From assembly GCA_031259905.1 (NCBI GenBank), contig JAIRKS010000059.1:1-13623 (forward strand): 13,623 nucleotides of DNA. The letters run 5' to 3'. The notes beneath the pieces were generated by a model, which was not told the origin of the DNA, made no database searches, and saw only the letters and a program-made list of their open reading frames with translations. Below are positions 1-6,407 of this stretch, piece after piece. How positions within the stretch are numbered: the stretch's first letter is position 1; each line of letters starts with the position of its first letter. The translations under genes and the position numbers were made by a program. Origin of the DNA: Odoribacteraceae bacterium. Its GTDB lineage: Bacteria > Bacteroidota > Bacteroidia > Bacteroidales > Marinifilaceae.

Positions 1-197
1 TCTGTCTCGAGACAGAGGGGCATTGCAAGTTTACAATGCCGTTCTGTCTCGAGACAGAGGGGCATTGCAAGTTTGCAAAACGGTTTTGTCTCGAAGCAGA
101 GGGGCATTGCAAGTTTGCAAAACGGTTTTGTCTCGACGCAGAGGGGCATTGCAAGTTTGCAAAGTGGTTTTGTCTCGACGCAGAGGGGCATTGTTTT
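1..197. repeat. 42-bp composite tandem array (left array, part A)
   Basis: The block GAGGGGCATTG recurs at 15, 57, 99, 141 and 183, exactly 42 bp apart; the array enters from beyond the window edge. Each full unit holds two roughly 21-bp halves. One is a GGGGCATTGCAAGTTTGCAA half, the other an ACGGTTTTGTCTCGA-type half. Dyads are visible inside the unit: TCTGTCTCGAGACAGA is a perfect 16-bp palindrome in the first two copies (1-16, 43-58) and is degraded in later copies; CAAAACGGTTTTG is a palindrome with a single central base. At 183-200 the unit is shortened (CATTG joins directly to TTTTGTC) and the sequence passes into the 21-bp array. Reading frames stay open only because 42 is a multiple of 3. 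No spacers are present, so this is not CRISPR. Confidence 0.95.
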
Positions 198-470
198 GTC
201 CACGCTGGACATTGCTCTGTCCACGGTAGACAAAGCAATGTCTACGGTAGACAAAGCAATGTCGGCGGTAGACAGAGCAATGTCGGCGGTAGACAGAGCA
301 ATGTCTACGGTAGACAAAGCTCTGTCGGCGGTAGACAAAGCTCTGTCGGCGGTAGACACAGCTCTGTCGGCGGTAGACACAGCTCTGTCGGCAGTAGACA
401 TTGCTCTGTCGGCGGTAGACATTGCTCTGTCGGCGGTAGACATTGCTTTGTCGGCGGTAGACATTGTCCC
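198..470. repeat. 21-bp tandem array with GTC...GAC dyads (left array, part B)
   Basis: Thirteen units of exactly 21 bp start at 198, 219, 240, 261, 282, 303, 324, 345, 366, 387, 408, 429 and 450; a decayed copy starts at 471. The typical unit is GTCGGCGGTAGAC plus an 8-bp linker. In the units at 240 and 303 the core is GTCTACGGTAGAC, a 13-bp palindrome with one central G. The linker drifts stepwise along the array: AAAGCAAT, AGAGCAAT, AAAGCTCT, ACAGCTCT, ATTGCTCT, ATTGCTTT. Neighbouring copies are the most alike, as expected from tandem duplication. The segment ACAAAGCAATGT in early units is the exact reverse complement of ACATTGCTTTGT at 440-451. The array lies beyond the 3' end of the minus-strand efflux gene. 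Confidence 0.95.
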
Positions 471-505
471 GTCAGCCGGTTGTCTTGTTCGGTTGGGGGG
501 TGTTT

Positions 506-521
506 TACCCTGGCAAGGGTA
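506..521. repeat. short inverted repeat between array and fsr 3' end
   Basis: TACCCT-GGCA-AGGGTA forms a perfect 6-bp stem with a 4-base loop and is followed on the plus strand by GAC, recalling the GGTAGAC end of the neighbouring 21-bp units. It lies in the 471-563 spacer downstream of the minus-strand efflux gene. On the minus strand it is followed by AAAAC and not by a T run, so it does not look like a classical intrinsic terminator. It may be a diverged repeat unit or a weak 3'-end structure. Confidence 0.45.
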
Positions 522-563
522 GACTCGTGGAAGGGGTCAGGTTTCTTTTATCAACACCGGGTG

Positions 564-1790
564 TCACGTCAAGTCGCGTTTGCCCTGCCGGCGGCCCGGC
601 AGGAAGAGCGCCGCGAGGCCCAGCAGCGGCATGTAAGCGCAGAGTTCGTAAACCCGCTCGATGCCCCACGCGTCCGCCACGTTCCCCAGTACCGCGGCGG
701 CGATGCCGGCGATGCCGAAGGCCAGGCCGAAGAAAAGGCCGGAGATCAATCCCAACTTGTCCGGCAACAGCTCCTGGGCGTGGACGAGGATCGCGGGGAA
801 CGCCGACGATAATACCAGCCCCACCAGGATGCTCAACACGCACGTGCCCGCCAGGCCCGCGTGCGGCATCAGCAGGGCGAAGGGCACGGCACCGATGATC
901 GACGCCTGGATGACGCGTGCCCGCCCGACGCGGTCGCCGACGGGACCGCCGAGTAACGTCCCCAGCGCGGTGGCGAAGAGGTAGGCAAAGAGGAATACCT
1001 GGGATTGTCGCGTCGACACGTCGAATTTCTCGATCAGGTAAAAGGTGTAGAAGTTCACGAGGCTGGCCGTGTAAACGTACTTGGAGAAGATCAACACGAG
1101 CAGCAAGGCCAGCGTGAAGTAGATCTTTTTCTTCGTCATGCCCGTTTGTCTCGCGACCGGTATCTTTTTCTTTTCCCGGCGGGCGCGTTGATCCATTCCC
1201 CGTTGCCACTTGATGATCTTCCCCTTCGTCAGCATGGCGATCACCGCGATTCCCGCGAAGATCGCGATGTACCGTTGCCCGCGCGTGGCGATGACGGCGG
1301 CCGCGAGTAACGGGCCGATGGATCCCCCAAGGTTTCCCCCTACCTGGAAGATCGACTGCGCCAGCCCGTGACGCCCGCCGGAGGCGAGGTGGGTTAACCG
1401 CGATGCCTCGGGGTGGATGATCGAGGAGCCTAAGCCGATGAACGCGACGGCGATCATCACCGGGTAGAGCGAGCCGGCGAGGGAGAGCGATAGTAGCCCG
1501 ATGGTCGTGGAGGCGGTGCCCGCGAGCAGGTACCACGAGGCCGGGTACCGGTCGAAGAGCAGCCCGAAGACGGGTTGGAATACCGACGCGCATACCTGGT
1601 AGGTGAGCGCGACCAGCCCGATCTGCCCGAAACTTAACGATAAGCCCTCCTTGATGACGGGATAGGAGGCCGATACCAGTGACTGGAACGAGTCGTTGAA
1701 GAAGTGCGTCAAGCTCAACGATAGTAGCACGGCGATGGAATATCCCACGGGGTGACCTGAGCGGTCACGTTGTATTGTTCTTGTATTCAC
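564..1790 (-). CDS. fsr: Fsr-type MFS efflux transporter
   Basis: A 408-residue, 12-helix-type major facilitator protein of the inner membrane, expected to export small molecules by proton antiport. It resembles the fosmidomycin-resistance (Fsr) family: a THFFND segment in helix 1 (about 28-33), FDRYP (79-83) in the loop 2-3 position, GSSIIHPEASR (121-131), and SGGRHGLAQSIFQVGGN (137-153), which closely matches what I recall of E. coli Fsr. A basic central loop (about 184-214) separates the two six-helix halves. The start used is GTG at 1790; no in-frame ATG lies nearby. A second GTG at codon 15 (1748) would begin just before the first helix and is a fair alternative. The gene is single and divergent from the lipoprotein gene. 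True substrate unknown; members of this family are not all fosmidomycin pumps. Confidence 0.88.
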   Translation of the reverse strand: MNTRTIQRDRSGHPVGYSIAVLLSLSLTHFFNDSFQSLVSASYPVIKEGLSLSFGQIGLVALTYQVCASVFQPVFGLLFDRYPASWYLLAGTASTTIGLLSLSLAGSLYPVMIAVAFIGLGSSIIHPEASRLTHLASGGRHGLAQSIFQVGGNLGGSIGPLLAAAVIATRGQRYIAIFAGIAVIAMLTKGKIIKWQRGMDQRARREKKKIPVARQTGMTKKKIYFTLALLLVLIFSKYVYTASLVNFYTFYLIEKFDVSTRQSQVFLFAYLFATALGTLLGGPVGDRVGRARVIQASIIGAVPFALLMPHAGLAGTCVLSILVGLVLSSAFPAILVHAQELLPDKLGLISGLFFGLAFGIAGIAAAVLGNVADAWGIERVYELCAYMPLLGLAALFLPGRRQGKRDLT

Positions 1791-1794
1791 GTCG

Positions 1795-1802
1795 CGAAGA
1801 TA
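1795..1802 (-). promoter_or_regulatory. possible -7 element for fsr
   Basis: On the minus strand this reads TATCTTCG, one mismatch from the Bacteroidota -7 consensus TAnnTTTG. No TTG-type -33 box is seen at the usual distance. It lies only 4 bases from the GTG at 1790, so if real it would give a leaderless message or favour the second GTG at 1748. Weak. Confidence 0.2.
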
Positions 1803-1980
1803 GTGAAATCCGGGGGGAAGACGGCGGACGGGGCGCCCGCCCGTCGTTATCGCTCGCCTAAAGAGGGAGCGGTTGTCCCTTTTTTCGCGCGTTCGCCCGC
1901 CCCGGGCGCGCGGGTGGGCTGCCCGGCACGCGTTATCCGCTCGAAACCACGCGGGTTAACGCGTTTTCCCTGTCCCGCCG

Positions 1981-2010
1981 CTTGTCACCAGGGAATTGTT
2001 GTTATCTTTG
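1981..2010 (+). promoter_or_regulatory. Bacteroidota-type promoter of the DUF2807 lipoprotein gene
   Basis: TATCTTTG at 2003-2010 is an exact match to the Bacteroidota -7 consensus TAnnTTTG. CTTG at 1981-1984 sits 18 bases upstream and fits the -33 TTG box. The ATG of the lipoprotein gene follows at 2038, leaving a 5' leader of about 20 bases. Spacing and position make this the most convincing promoter in the window. The rest of the 247-bp divergent gap (1791-2037) is GC-rich and shows no other clear signal. Confidence 0.7.
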
Positions 2011-2037
2011 CCGACGGTAATTGTAAAACGTTATGCC

Positions 2038-2781
2038 ATGAACAAGTCAAGTAGTTATTTACCGTGTTTTTTTCTGGTGCTTCCCTTTATGTTGGTATCG
2101 TGCGTGCTTGTCGTCTCGACCGGGACGCCGGGTAACAAGGTGATTGTCACGCGGGAGATTCCCGTGACGGGGTATTCCTCCCTGCAGGTGAGCGTGCCGG
2201 GGGAGATCGTGTACCGGCAAGTGACGGGCGACGTGCCTTACTGCTGGGTGGTCACGGACGAGAATATCCTCTCCCTGCTGGACATCCGGGAGGAAGGCGG
2301 GTGCTTGAAGATTAAAGTGAAACGCCCCGGGAATATCCAGCCCTCGCGATTGACGGTCGAGACGGGTTCCGTGCGTCTCGATGCGGTTGTCCTGACCGGG
2401 TCGGGCGACGTGCGCCTGGCCGGGACGGTGCGCGGGGAGGGCATGGCGATTCGCGTCACCGGGTCGGGCGACGTGACGTCGGAAGACCTGTACGGCGAGA
2501 AGACGGATTTGAGCGTGACCGGGTCGGGGAATATCCGCCTGAAGGGGAAGTGTGACCGGCTTTCTTGCGTCGTGACCGGCTCGGGGGATATTCACGTTTA
2601 CGATTACCTCGCCAGGGATGCCAGGTGTAGCGTGACCGGGTCGGGAACGGTACACGCGCGTGCCGGGGAGAGACTGGACGCGCAGGTGACCGGCTCCGGG
2701 GATATCTATTATAAAGGTAACCCGGCGCGGGTGACGCGGAGGGTGACCGGGTCGGGGGGAATCAAGGGAATCCACGATTAG
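2038..2781 (+). CDS. GIN-domain (DUF2807) lipoprotein
   Basis: A 247-residue putative lipoprotein. The N-terminus is a signal peptide ending in the lipobox LVSC, with the acylated cysteine at C22. The body is a head-GIN/DUF2807-like beta-solenoid: the motif TGSG recurs seven times (residues 120, 141, 161, 180, 200, 218, 237), mostly as VTGSGD/N followed by a short strand, at 17-21-residue spacing. Such proteins are common in Bacteroidota, are thought to sit in the envelope, and have no assigned reaction. I chose ATG 2038 over the in-frame upstream ATG at 1996 because the latter precedes the -7 box and would spoil the signal peptide. It is followed after 34 bp by a small secreted-protein gene on the same strand, so the two may be co-transcribed. 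Confidence 0.88.
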   Translation: MNKSSSYLPCFFLVLPFMLVSCVLVVSTGTPGNKVIVTREIPVTGYSSLQVSVPGEIVYRQVTGDVPYCWVVTDENILSLLDIREEGGCLKIKVKRPGNIQPSRLTVETGSVRLDAVVLTGSGDVRLAGTVRGEGMAIRVTGSGDVTSEDLYGEKTDLSVTGSGNIRLKGKCDRLSCVVTGSGDIHVYDYLARDARCSVTGSGTVHARAGERLDAQVTGSGDIYYKGNPARVTRRVTGSGGIKGIHD

Positions 2782-2815
2782 TTATCGCCGGCGAGACGGC
2801 ATTTGTTTCCATTAC

Positions 2816-3193
2816 ATGAAACGGCTATTAAGACACGGGATTTTGTTGTTGTTGACCCCGCTTTACCTGGGGCACGGGATCAGCGCTTGCCATTACGCGA
2901 CGCTGGTGACGGTGACGGGACAGGAGCGGGAGCAGGAGGCGGGGGAACGCGCCTGCCGGGAGTTGTCCGGCATGTCCGACGAGACGGTGACGGGGGCGGG
3001 TTCTTGCGTGACGCTTCACGTGGAGCCGTTTTTTCGCTATTCACCGAGGGAGTCCCTGCCGGTGCTGGGACAGGAGCACGGGCGGGCGCTCGTGCCGCGT
3101 TACCGTCACGCGCGGTGTTCTTTCTTGCAAGTTTTCGCGTCGAGGCAGGGGGGCGGGTATTATGTCTTTTCCCTGCGCGAGATTATCGTGTGA
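2816..3193 (+). CDS. small hypothetical secreted protein or lipoprotein
   Basis: A 125-residue protein that I do not recognise. The start is typical of exported proteins: MKRLLRHG, then a hydrophobic stretch (9-24) ending in ISAC, which fits a lipobox with C25 as the acylated residue. Three further cysteines (C47, C64, C101) could form disulfides outside the cytoplasm. The remainder is polar and rich in Arg, Glu and Gly, with no motif I can name. It lies 34 bp after the DUF2807 lipoprotein gene and 87 bp before the two-helix membrane gene. A longer plus-strand frame (2803-3270) overlaps it but is low-complexity Gly/Ala/Arg over most of its length. The last 25 codons of that frame, after this gene's stop, look more protein-like, so a frameshift cannot be excluded. 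Confidence 0.6.
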   Translation: MKRLLRHGILLLLTPLYLGHGISACHYATLVTVTGQEREQEAGERACRELSGMSDETVTGAGSCVTLHVEPFFRYSPRESLPVLGQEHGRALVPRYRHARCSFLQVFASRQGGGYYVFSLREIIV

Positions 3194-3280
3194 TCCTCGC
3201 TTTTGTTCGCTCGCCCGCCTACCGCGAGTGGCACGCGGGCGGTTTCACGTATCACGAGTTAATGAAATAAAAACACGATT

Positions 3281-3805
3281 ATGGAAAAATACGATTATAT
3301 CGAGGACGTTATCCTGACGGTTGACGAGGGAAACGTCGTGAAGAAGAGCAAACCGGTCATGCCGGCGTTACTATTGTTCGTGGCCGGCGTGCTGGCCCTT
3401 TGTTACAGGTTTCTGGTGCAGGTGGCGGGAGATATTGTCTCCTCGTTGCTGGTAGTAACGGGATTGTTGTTGGTAGTGGCGGGAATTATTCTCCTCGTGG
3501 CGAAGAAGGGCGGGTACGTTTACCGCCCGACGGGGCAGGGGTTGAAGAGGTACAAGATTTATATCGCTCCCGACAAGTCGTTCAAGTTGCAGCAGGTGTT
3601 GCGCGACGGGGCTTACGAGGAGTTGGGGGTCTTGCGGCAGTTGAACGCGTCGAACTTGAGCGTGGAGGTGTTCCTTTCCGACGACCGGGAGTACGCGTTG
3701 TTGCAGGTGCTGGAATTTATCCCGTATAACGATGTCCCGACGACACCGGTGATCGTTTGTCGCGGGGCCGCGGCGCACGCCCTGGCCGACGCGGTGAAAG
3801 GATGA
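3281..3805 (+). CDS. hypothetical membrane protein with two transmembrane helices
   Basis: A 174-residue protein of unknown function. Residues 1-26 are charged (MEKYDYIEDV start). Two hydrophobic segments follow at about 27-48 and 51-75, forming a helical hairpin, then a basic KKGG turn. The roughly 100-residue C-terminal part is soluble with mixed alpha/beta character (KRYKIYIAPDKSF, then LLQVLEFIPYND) and probably faces the cytoplasm by the positive-inside rule. The ATG at 3281 is preceded by an AT-rich stretch (AATGAAATAAAAACACG), and no strong promoter is visible. Its stop codon directly abuts that of the convergent CCA-adding gene, with no base between them. I recognise no domain family. 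Confidence 0.75.
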   Translation: MEKYDYIEDVILTVDEGNVVKKSKPVMPALLLFVAGVLALCYRFLVQVAGDIVSSLLVVTGLLLVVAGIILLVAKKGGYVYRPTGQGLKRYKIYIAPDKSFKLQQVLRDGAYEELGVLRQLNASNLSVEVFLSDDREYALLQVLEFIPYNDVPTTPVIVCRGAAAHALADAVKG

Positions 3806-5206
3806 TCAGGGGGCGAGGTTTAGTCTCGCCGCGACGGTGAACATGTATTCCCGCGCCTCGTCCGGGTTGTTACCGATAATGCCGTCAAGGATAGCTTCCT
3901 TGATGGCATTTTTTATTTCCCCGACTTGCTTGCACGGCGGGAGGTGAAAGGTTTCCATGATCTCTTCCCCGGTGACGGGCGGCTGGAATTCGCGTATGGC
4001 GTCTTTTTCTTCTACTTCCTTGAGTTTCCGGCGGACGAGCTGGAAGTTGGCGAGGTAGCGTTTTACTTTTTCCTCGTTCTTGGAGGTGATGTCGGCCTCG
4101 GCCAGGAGCATGAGATCCTCGATGTCGTTGCCGGCGTCGAATAGCAGGCGACGGACGGCAGAGTCGGTGACCCCTTCCTCGGAGAGGACGATGGGGCGCA
4201 TGTGGAGGAACACGAGCTTCTGGACGTATTTCATCTTCTCGTTCAGCGGGAGCTTGAGCCGGCGGAAGACGCGTTCCACCATTCGTTCCCCGACGTGGTT
4301 GTGCCCGTGGAAGGTCCAGCCTTGTCCCTCGACGAATCGTTTGGTGAGTGGCTTGGCGATGTCGTGTAGCAGGGCTGCCCAGCGCAGCCAGGGATCGTCG
4401 GAACGCGCGCTGACCCCGTCGAGCACGGCGAGCGTGTGGTAGAAGTTGTCCTTGTGCCCGATCCCGTCGACTTGTTCGACGCCTTTCAGGGCGGTCAGTT
4501 CGGGAAAGAATATTTCCAGCAGACCGGTCTCGTCCAGTAGCTTGATCCCGACGGAGGGCACCGGGGCGAGGATGATCTTGTTGAATTCGTCGATGACGCG
4601 TTCCCCGGAGACGATCGCGAGGCGCTCCCGGTTGGCCTTGATTCCCTCGAGGGTGTCGGGATGAACGCGAAATCCCAGTCGGGTGGCGAAACGTATCGCC
4701 CGCATCATGCGCAGGGGATCGTCGGAGAAGGTGACGCGTGGGTCGAGCGGGGTGCGTATCACCCCGTCGTGCAGGTCTTGCAGCCCGTTGAAGGGATCGA
4801 GGAGCTGCTCGCGGTCGTCACGGTTTAGCGAGAGGGCGAGAGCGTTGATGGTGAAGTCGCGCCGTCGTTGGTCGTCTTCCAGCGTACCCGGCTCGACGGA
4901 GGGCTTGCGAGATCCACGGGTATACGATTCCTTGCGCGCGCCGACGAATTCGATTTCTATTCCCTTGTACTTGAACATGGCCGTCCCGTAGGTTTTGAAG
5001 ACGGACACGCGCGCGTTTCCCAGTCTCCGGGCGGCTTCCCCGGCGATCGCGATGCCGTCGCCCAGGACGAGGATATCAATGTCTTTCGACGGGCGCTTGA
5101 GGAGGAGGTCGCGAACGAATCCCCCGATGACGAATAGTTGTACTTGTCTCTCGGCGGCTATTCCCGATAGCGTGTCGAGGATCTCTTTTTGCAGGGGTGT
5201 GAACAT
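3806..5206 (-). CDS. cca: CCA tRNA nucleotidyltransferase / poly(A) polymerase-family protein with HD domain
   Basis: A 466-residue cytoplasmic enzyme of the class II nucleotidyltransferase family, which adds or repairs the 3' CCA of tRNA. The N-terminal head domain has the GGFVRD loop (28-33, nucleotide-binding), the catalytic DID pair (D42, D44) and RRDFTINALAL (115-125). SDDPLRMMRAIRF (161-173) is the conserved stretch that opens the RNA-binding part. A metal-dependent HD phosphohydrolase domain follows: H251, LLHDIAKP with H281-D282, then histidines near 300-303. This nucleotidyltransferase-HD arrangement is common in Bacteroidota and in CCA enzymes with added phosphatase activity. It starts 12 bp after rnfA and is the last gene of the run. 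A strict CCA-adding role rather than A-adding is an inference. Confidence 0.9.
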   Translation of the reverse strand: MFTPLQKEILDTLSGIAAERQVQLFVIGGFVRDLLLKRPSKDIDILVLGDGIAIAGEAARRLGNARVSVFKTYGTAMFKYKGIEIEFVGARKESYTRGSRKPSVEPGTLEDDQRRRDFTINALALSLNRDDREQLLDPFNGLQDLHDGVIRTPLDPRVTFSDDPLRMMRAIRFATRLGFRVHPDTLEGIKANRERLAIVSGERVIDEFNKIILAPVPSVGIKLLDETGLLEIFFPELTALKGVEQVDGIGHKDNFYHTLAVLDGVSARSDDPWLRWAALLHDIAKPLTKRFVEGQGWTFHGHNHVGERMVERVFRRLKLPLNEKMKYVQKLVFLHMRPIVLSEEGVTDSAVRRLLFDAGNDIEDLMLLAEADITSKNEEKVKRYLANFQLVRRKLKEVEEKDAIREFQPPVTGEEIMETFHLPPCKQVGEIKNAIKEAILDGIIGNNPDEAREYMFTVAARLNLAP

Positions 5207-5218
5207 GGTCGGTGGCGG

Positions 5219-5791
5219 TTAAACGATTCCGGAGAATCCCATGAAGGCCATCGCCAGTAACCCGGCGGTGACGAGCGATATTGCCGGCCCCTGCAAGCCG
5301 GCCGGCACGCGGGTGAATGCCAGTTGCTCGCGAATCCCGGCGAAGATGACGAGCGCCAGACCGAAGCCTAATGCGGTGGAGGTGGAGAAGACGAGGGCCT
5401 GGAGAAGGTTGTAGTCTTTTTGTATGACCATGATCGCGACTCCCAGGACGCAGCAGTTCGTCGTGATCAACGGGAGGAACACGCCCAGCGCCTGGTAGAG
5501 CGAGGGGGTCGCCTTTTTGAGGATGATCTCGACCATCTGCACGAGCGTGGCGATGACAAGGATGAAGGTGATGGTCTGCATGAAGGTGATGCCCAACGGG
5601 TCGAGAACGGTTTTCTGGATGATGAAGGTGACTAACGTCGCCAGGATCATCACGAAAGTGACCGCTCCCGTCATGCCCAGGGCCGTGGGCACGCTCTTGG
5701 AGACTCCAAGGAAGGGACAAATCCCCAGGAATTGCGCGAGGACGATGTTGTTGACAAATACCGCGGTGATGAATATTAGCACGTATTCCAT
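5219..5791 (-). CDS. rnfA: Rnf electron transport complex subunit RnfA
   Basis: A 190-residue integral membrane subunit of the Rnf ferredoxin:NAD+ oxidoreductase, homologous to NqrE. It shows six hydrophobic segments and the family hallmarks VNNIVLAQFLGICPFLGVS near the N-terminus and TTNCCVLG at 111-117. In NqrD/NqrE the equivalent cysteines hold an intramembrane Fe-S cluster shared between the two half-subunits; here C25 and C113 (or C114) are the candidates. RnfA pairs with RnfE in inverted topology to form the membrane core that carries electrons across the bilayer. It follows rnfE by 9 bp. Length is normal for the family and no key residue is missing. Confidence 0.96.
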   Translation of the reverse strand: MEYVLIFITAVFVNNIVLAQFLGICPFLGVSKSVPTALGMTGAVTFVMILATLVTFIIQKTVLDPLGITFMQTITFILVIATLVQMVEIILKKATPSLYQALGVFLPLITTNCCVLGVAIMVIQKDYNLLQALVFSTSTALGFGLALVIFAGIREQLAFTRVPAGLQGPAISLVTAGLLAMAFMGFSGIV

Positions 5792-5800
5792 GACAGGCTG

Positions 5801-6388
5801 TTATAGGGTTTTCTTTATTTTGTTGATGATCGCGATCAGGTAGCCCAGCGCGATGAAGGCCCCCGGGGGGAGCACGAAGATGAGTATCCCGTGGCTTTCG
5901 TCGTAGAGGGAGACGTCGAAGAGTTTCCCGCTCCCGAGGATTTCCCGCGTGCAGCCCAGCAGGGTCAGTCCCAGCGTGAAGCCCAACCCCATTCCCAGCC
6001 CGTCGAGGAGGGAGAGGAGGGGGGTATTCCTGGAGGCAAACGCCTCGGCCCGGCCGAGGACAATGCAATTGACCACGATGAGCGGGATGAATATGCCGAG
6101 GGACGCGTGCAACGACGGCAGGTAGGCCGCCATGCAAATCTCGAGGATGGTTACTACCGTGGCGATGATCACGATGTATCCCGGTATGCGAATCTTGTCA
6201 GGGATCAGGTTGCTCGTTAACGAGATCGTCACGTTTGACAGGAGGAGTACCAGGGTCGTCGCTAATCCCATCCCCAGCCCGTTGATCGCCGAGGTGGTCA
6301 CCCCGAGCGTGGGGCACATGCCCAGCAGCAGGACGAATATCGGGTTCTCCTTGAAAAGGCCGTTAGAAAATATTTTCCAGTTGTTCAT
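5801..6388 (-). CDS. rnfE: Rnf electron transport complex subunit RnfE
   Basis: A 195-residue integral membrane protein, homologous to NqrD and to the neighbouring RnfA. It has GLFKENPIFVLLLGMCPTLG at the N-terminus (C25) and VVNCIVLGRAEAFASRN at about 105-121 (C108). These cysteines are at the positions that ligate the intramembrane Fe-S cluster in Nqr/Rnf structures. The PPGAFIALGYLIA segment near the C-terminus is also typical of the RnfE/NqrD branch. The gene lies between rnfG (19-bp gap) and rnfA (9-bp gap), in the order D-G-E-A. It appears intact with the usual length. Confidence 0.96.
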   Translation of the reverse strand: MNNWKIFSNGLFKENPIFVLLLGMCPTLGVTTSAINGLGMGLATTLVLLLSNVTISLTSNLIPDKIRIPGYIVIIATVVTILEICMAAYLPSLHASLGIFIPLIVVNCIVLGRAEAFASRNTPLLSLLDGLGMGLGFTLGLTLLGCTREILGSGKLFDVSLYDESHGILIFVLPPGAFIALGYLIAIINKIKKTL

Positions 6389-6407
6389 GGTATCCAGGTG
6401 TAAAGGG

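Noticed and set aside
554..564. ACACCGGGTGT hairpin at the fsr stop as an intrinsic terminator
   Set aside because: Only a 5-bp stem, overlapping the stop codon, and no T run follows on the minus strand.
36..812. Plus-strand open frames through the left arrays encoding heptapeptide repeats (LSAVDIA, SNVGGRQ)
   Set aside because: All frames stay open because 21 and 42 are multiples of 3. Differences between units do not follow codon positions, there is no clear promoter or signal, and one frame runs on antisense into fsr.
505..1593. Second minus-strand frame inside fsr (362 codons)
   Set aside because: Arg/Pro/His-rich shadow frame of the transporter gene, with no membrane segments or motifs.
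2803..3270. 155-codon frame as the real gene instead of 2816-3193
   Set aside because: It lacks a signal peptide and is mostly Gly/Ala/Arg/Asp low complexity; the 2816 frame has a convincing export signal with lipobox. Its last part is kept as a finding.
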